From Woeseia sp. (GTDB lineage Bacteria > Pseudomonadota > Gammaproteobacteria > Steroidobacterales > Woeseiaceae), in NCBI GenBank assembly GCA_018701055.1, contig JABIUH010000407.1:1-8531 (forward strand): a stretch of DNA of 8,531 nucleotides, read 5' to 3'. Positions 7,322 through 8,531 of this stretch are shown piece after piece (the stretch's first letter is position 1; every line of letters starts with the position of its first letter). The notes beneath the pieces are model-generated. The model saw nothing but the letters and a program-made list of their open reading frames with translations. It was not told where the DNA came from and ran no database searches. The translations under genes and the position numbers were made by a program.

Positions 7322-8531
7322 CTAACCACTGTAAATTTTCTTCATCAACGGTGTCGCTTTGCGCATGCCGACCATCGCCATGGTCGTAAGGACACCCGAC
7401 ATCATTGCGCCTGTCACACCGCAAGTAAGAATGTCTTGGCCTGTTAACCACAGCCCCTTGATTTTTGTTCGCGGCGTCAACCAGTCCTGCTGCAAGCGCT
7501 CAGCCGTATGATCAAGCCCATAGAGCTCACCGCGTTGATATCCGCTAAACCATTCCGTTGACAGAGGTGTCGATAGTTCATAGTAGTCAACCTTGCCCGC
7601 CAACTGCGGCAACTTGTCATACAGGTGCTTCATAATGCGCTCAACAAGAACTTCTTTGAACGATTCGTAATCCTCTCCACGCTTACCCCAAATACTGCCC
7701 TCCCATTTTTCAAACCACTCGTAAGGTGCGGGCACCACAATTTCAATCGTGGCGGTCCCTGGATGTCGATTCAAATAATCAGGATCTTTTGCCGAGGGAA
7801 ACGAAATATATACGACCGGAAATTCCTTACTGGAATCTTCAATAAACTCATCTAGCGCTGCGTCGTAGTCATTCTGTGGATAAATCCAATAATTCGTTTT
7901 TGGCAATCCCAATTGCTCTGCGGTTTCCTGCAAACCTATATAGACACCCAGATGACTGAAACTTGGCCGCACGGCCTTCATCTGCGTGGCGTACCCGTGT
8001 GCTTGCGTGACCGATTTATCGAGCAAGTGATTAAACGTATTGTTAACGCCCGCTGACGATATTACGCAAGGGCAATTAATTTGATGACCATCCGACATTT
8101 CAACGCCGACGACCGTATCATTCTCCGTCAAAATCTTTTTCACGCGCGCATAGGTAAACACTTCGCCGCCGCTTTTCTGAATTTTCGGAATTATGTTGTC
8201 GGCGATCTTCCAACTACCACCGATTGGATAGAAGCCTCCGTAGAGATAATGACGCGCGATCATCGAATGCACGACGAACGCCGACTGCTTTGGCGGCAAC
8301 CCCATGTCGCCCCATTGACCACAAATAGTGGCAATCAGATCCTTATTGTCAGTCAGTTCACTCAAAACTTCATACGTGTTACGCATCATGACGTCCGGCA
8401 TCTTCCACTTCATAAAAGGTGCCGCAAGTGATCGTTGCCATGGTTTCATTACACGCGACATTCCAACCATCGACACGGCCCCACTCACCTGCGTGAGCAG
8501 CTCCATGTACCGATCGACTGCGGCCTCCTCA
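7322..8531 (-). CDS. Retinol saturase/phytoene desaturase-like FAD oxidoreductase, 5' end beyond the window
   Basis: The frame is open from the window edge to a TAG at 7322, giving 403 complete codons. The first visible in-frame ATG (8506) is internal, because the preceding codons (EEAAVDRY) continue the protein. The part seen matches the substrate and C-terminal regions of the CrtI/RetSat flavoprotein group: the RHYLYGGFYPIGGSWKIAD block (visible residues about 94-112, the most telling signature), then GGEVFTYARVKKIL and the CVISSAGV segment lining the FAD fold, and the C-terminal GLWLTGQDILTCGVTGAMMSG that closes the FAD site. The N-terminal Rossmann motif (GxGxxG), probably some 100-150 residues, is outside. 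Family members saturate, desaturate or isomerise conjugated polyenes such as retinol or carotenoids, often at the membrane; many bacterial homologues have unknown substrates. It is co-directional with the SDR and AKR genes, 145 bases ahead of the SDR start, so co-transcription is possible but unproven. Confidence 0.88.
   Translation of the reverse strand, partial: EEAAVDRYMELLTQVSGAVSMVGMSRVMKPWQRSLAAPFMKWKMPDVMMRNTYEVLSELTDNKDLIATICGQWGDMGLPPKQSAFVVHSMIARHYLYGGFYPIGGSWKIADNIIPKIQKSGGEVFTYARVKKILTENDTVVGVEMSDGHQINCPCVISSAGVNNTFNHLLDKSVTQAHGYATQMKAVRPSFSHLGVYIGLQETAEQLGLPKTNYWIYPQNDYDAALDEFIEDSSKEFPVVYISFPSAKDPDYLNRHPGTATIEIVVPAPYEWFEKWEGSIWGKRGEDYESFKEVLVERIMKHLYDKLPQLAGKVDYYELSTPLSTEWFSGYQRGELYGLDHTAERLQQDWLTPRTKIKGLWLTGQDILTCGVTGAMMSGVLTTMAMVGMRKATPLMKKIYSG

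Noticed and set aside
8081..8431. 116-codon plus-strand ORF inside the FAD oxidoreductase gene
   Set aside because: It is antisense to conserved family motifs and its protein is rich in H and R with no recognisable pattern; a shadow frame.
7322..8506. Treating the FAD oxidoreductase as a complete 394-residue gene starting at 8506
   Set aside because: The reading frame stays open to the window edge with family-like sequence, and the obligatory N-terminal FAD-binding motif is missing, so the gene is cut by the window rather than starting there.

Overview
The window comes from a bacterium. The secreted DsrE-like protein, the ABC exporter with a permease-peptidase fusion, the ordinary Shine-Dalgarno sites and a G+C content that looks balanced by eye all suggest a Gram-negative proteobacterium. 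A gammaproteobacterium is my best guess from family resemblance, but no 16S or other phylogenetic marker is present, so the placement is inference.

Layout. (1) Positions 1-428, minus strand: the first 142 codons of a small secreted DsrE-like protein, whose 3' end lies outside the window. (2) Positions 429-678: a divergent intergenic region with a candidate sigma70 promoter for the DsrE-like gene and two short dyads. (3) Positions 679-5218, plus strand: a two-gene operon encoding an ABC-2-type ATPase and a 1203-residue protein that joins two membrane permease halves to a gluzincin (M1-type) aminopeptidase domain. (4) Positions 5219-5398: a convergent gap holding a 15-codon ORF with a good ribosome binding site, possibly the stub of a lost third operon gene. 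(5) Positions 5399-8531, minus strand: in transcription order, a 5'-truncated retinol-saturase/phytoene-desaturase-like FAD oxidoreductase, a short-chain dehydrogenase/reductase (SDR), and an aldo/keto reductase (AKR) whose start overlaps the SDR stop by 7 bases. A possible LacI-type operator lies between the FAD enzyme and the SDR.

How the genes work together. The ATPase and the fused permease together have every part of an ABC transporter: two ATPase copies would serve one permease with two halves. Thirteen predicted membrane segments would put the peptidase outside the cytoplasmic membrane, so transport and peptide trimming are physically linked. The minus-strand genes form a redox cluster. 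The SDR and AKR are almost certainly translationally coupled and probably act on the same alcohol/carbonyl substrate; whether the FAD enzyme shares that pathway is open.

The most notable object is the transporter-peptidase fusion, in particular its altered peptidase motifs. I know this architecture as an annotated but functionally obscure family, so it is under-described rather than new. I saw no tRNA, rRNA, CRISPR array, insertion sequence or convincing rho-independent terminator.
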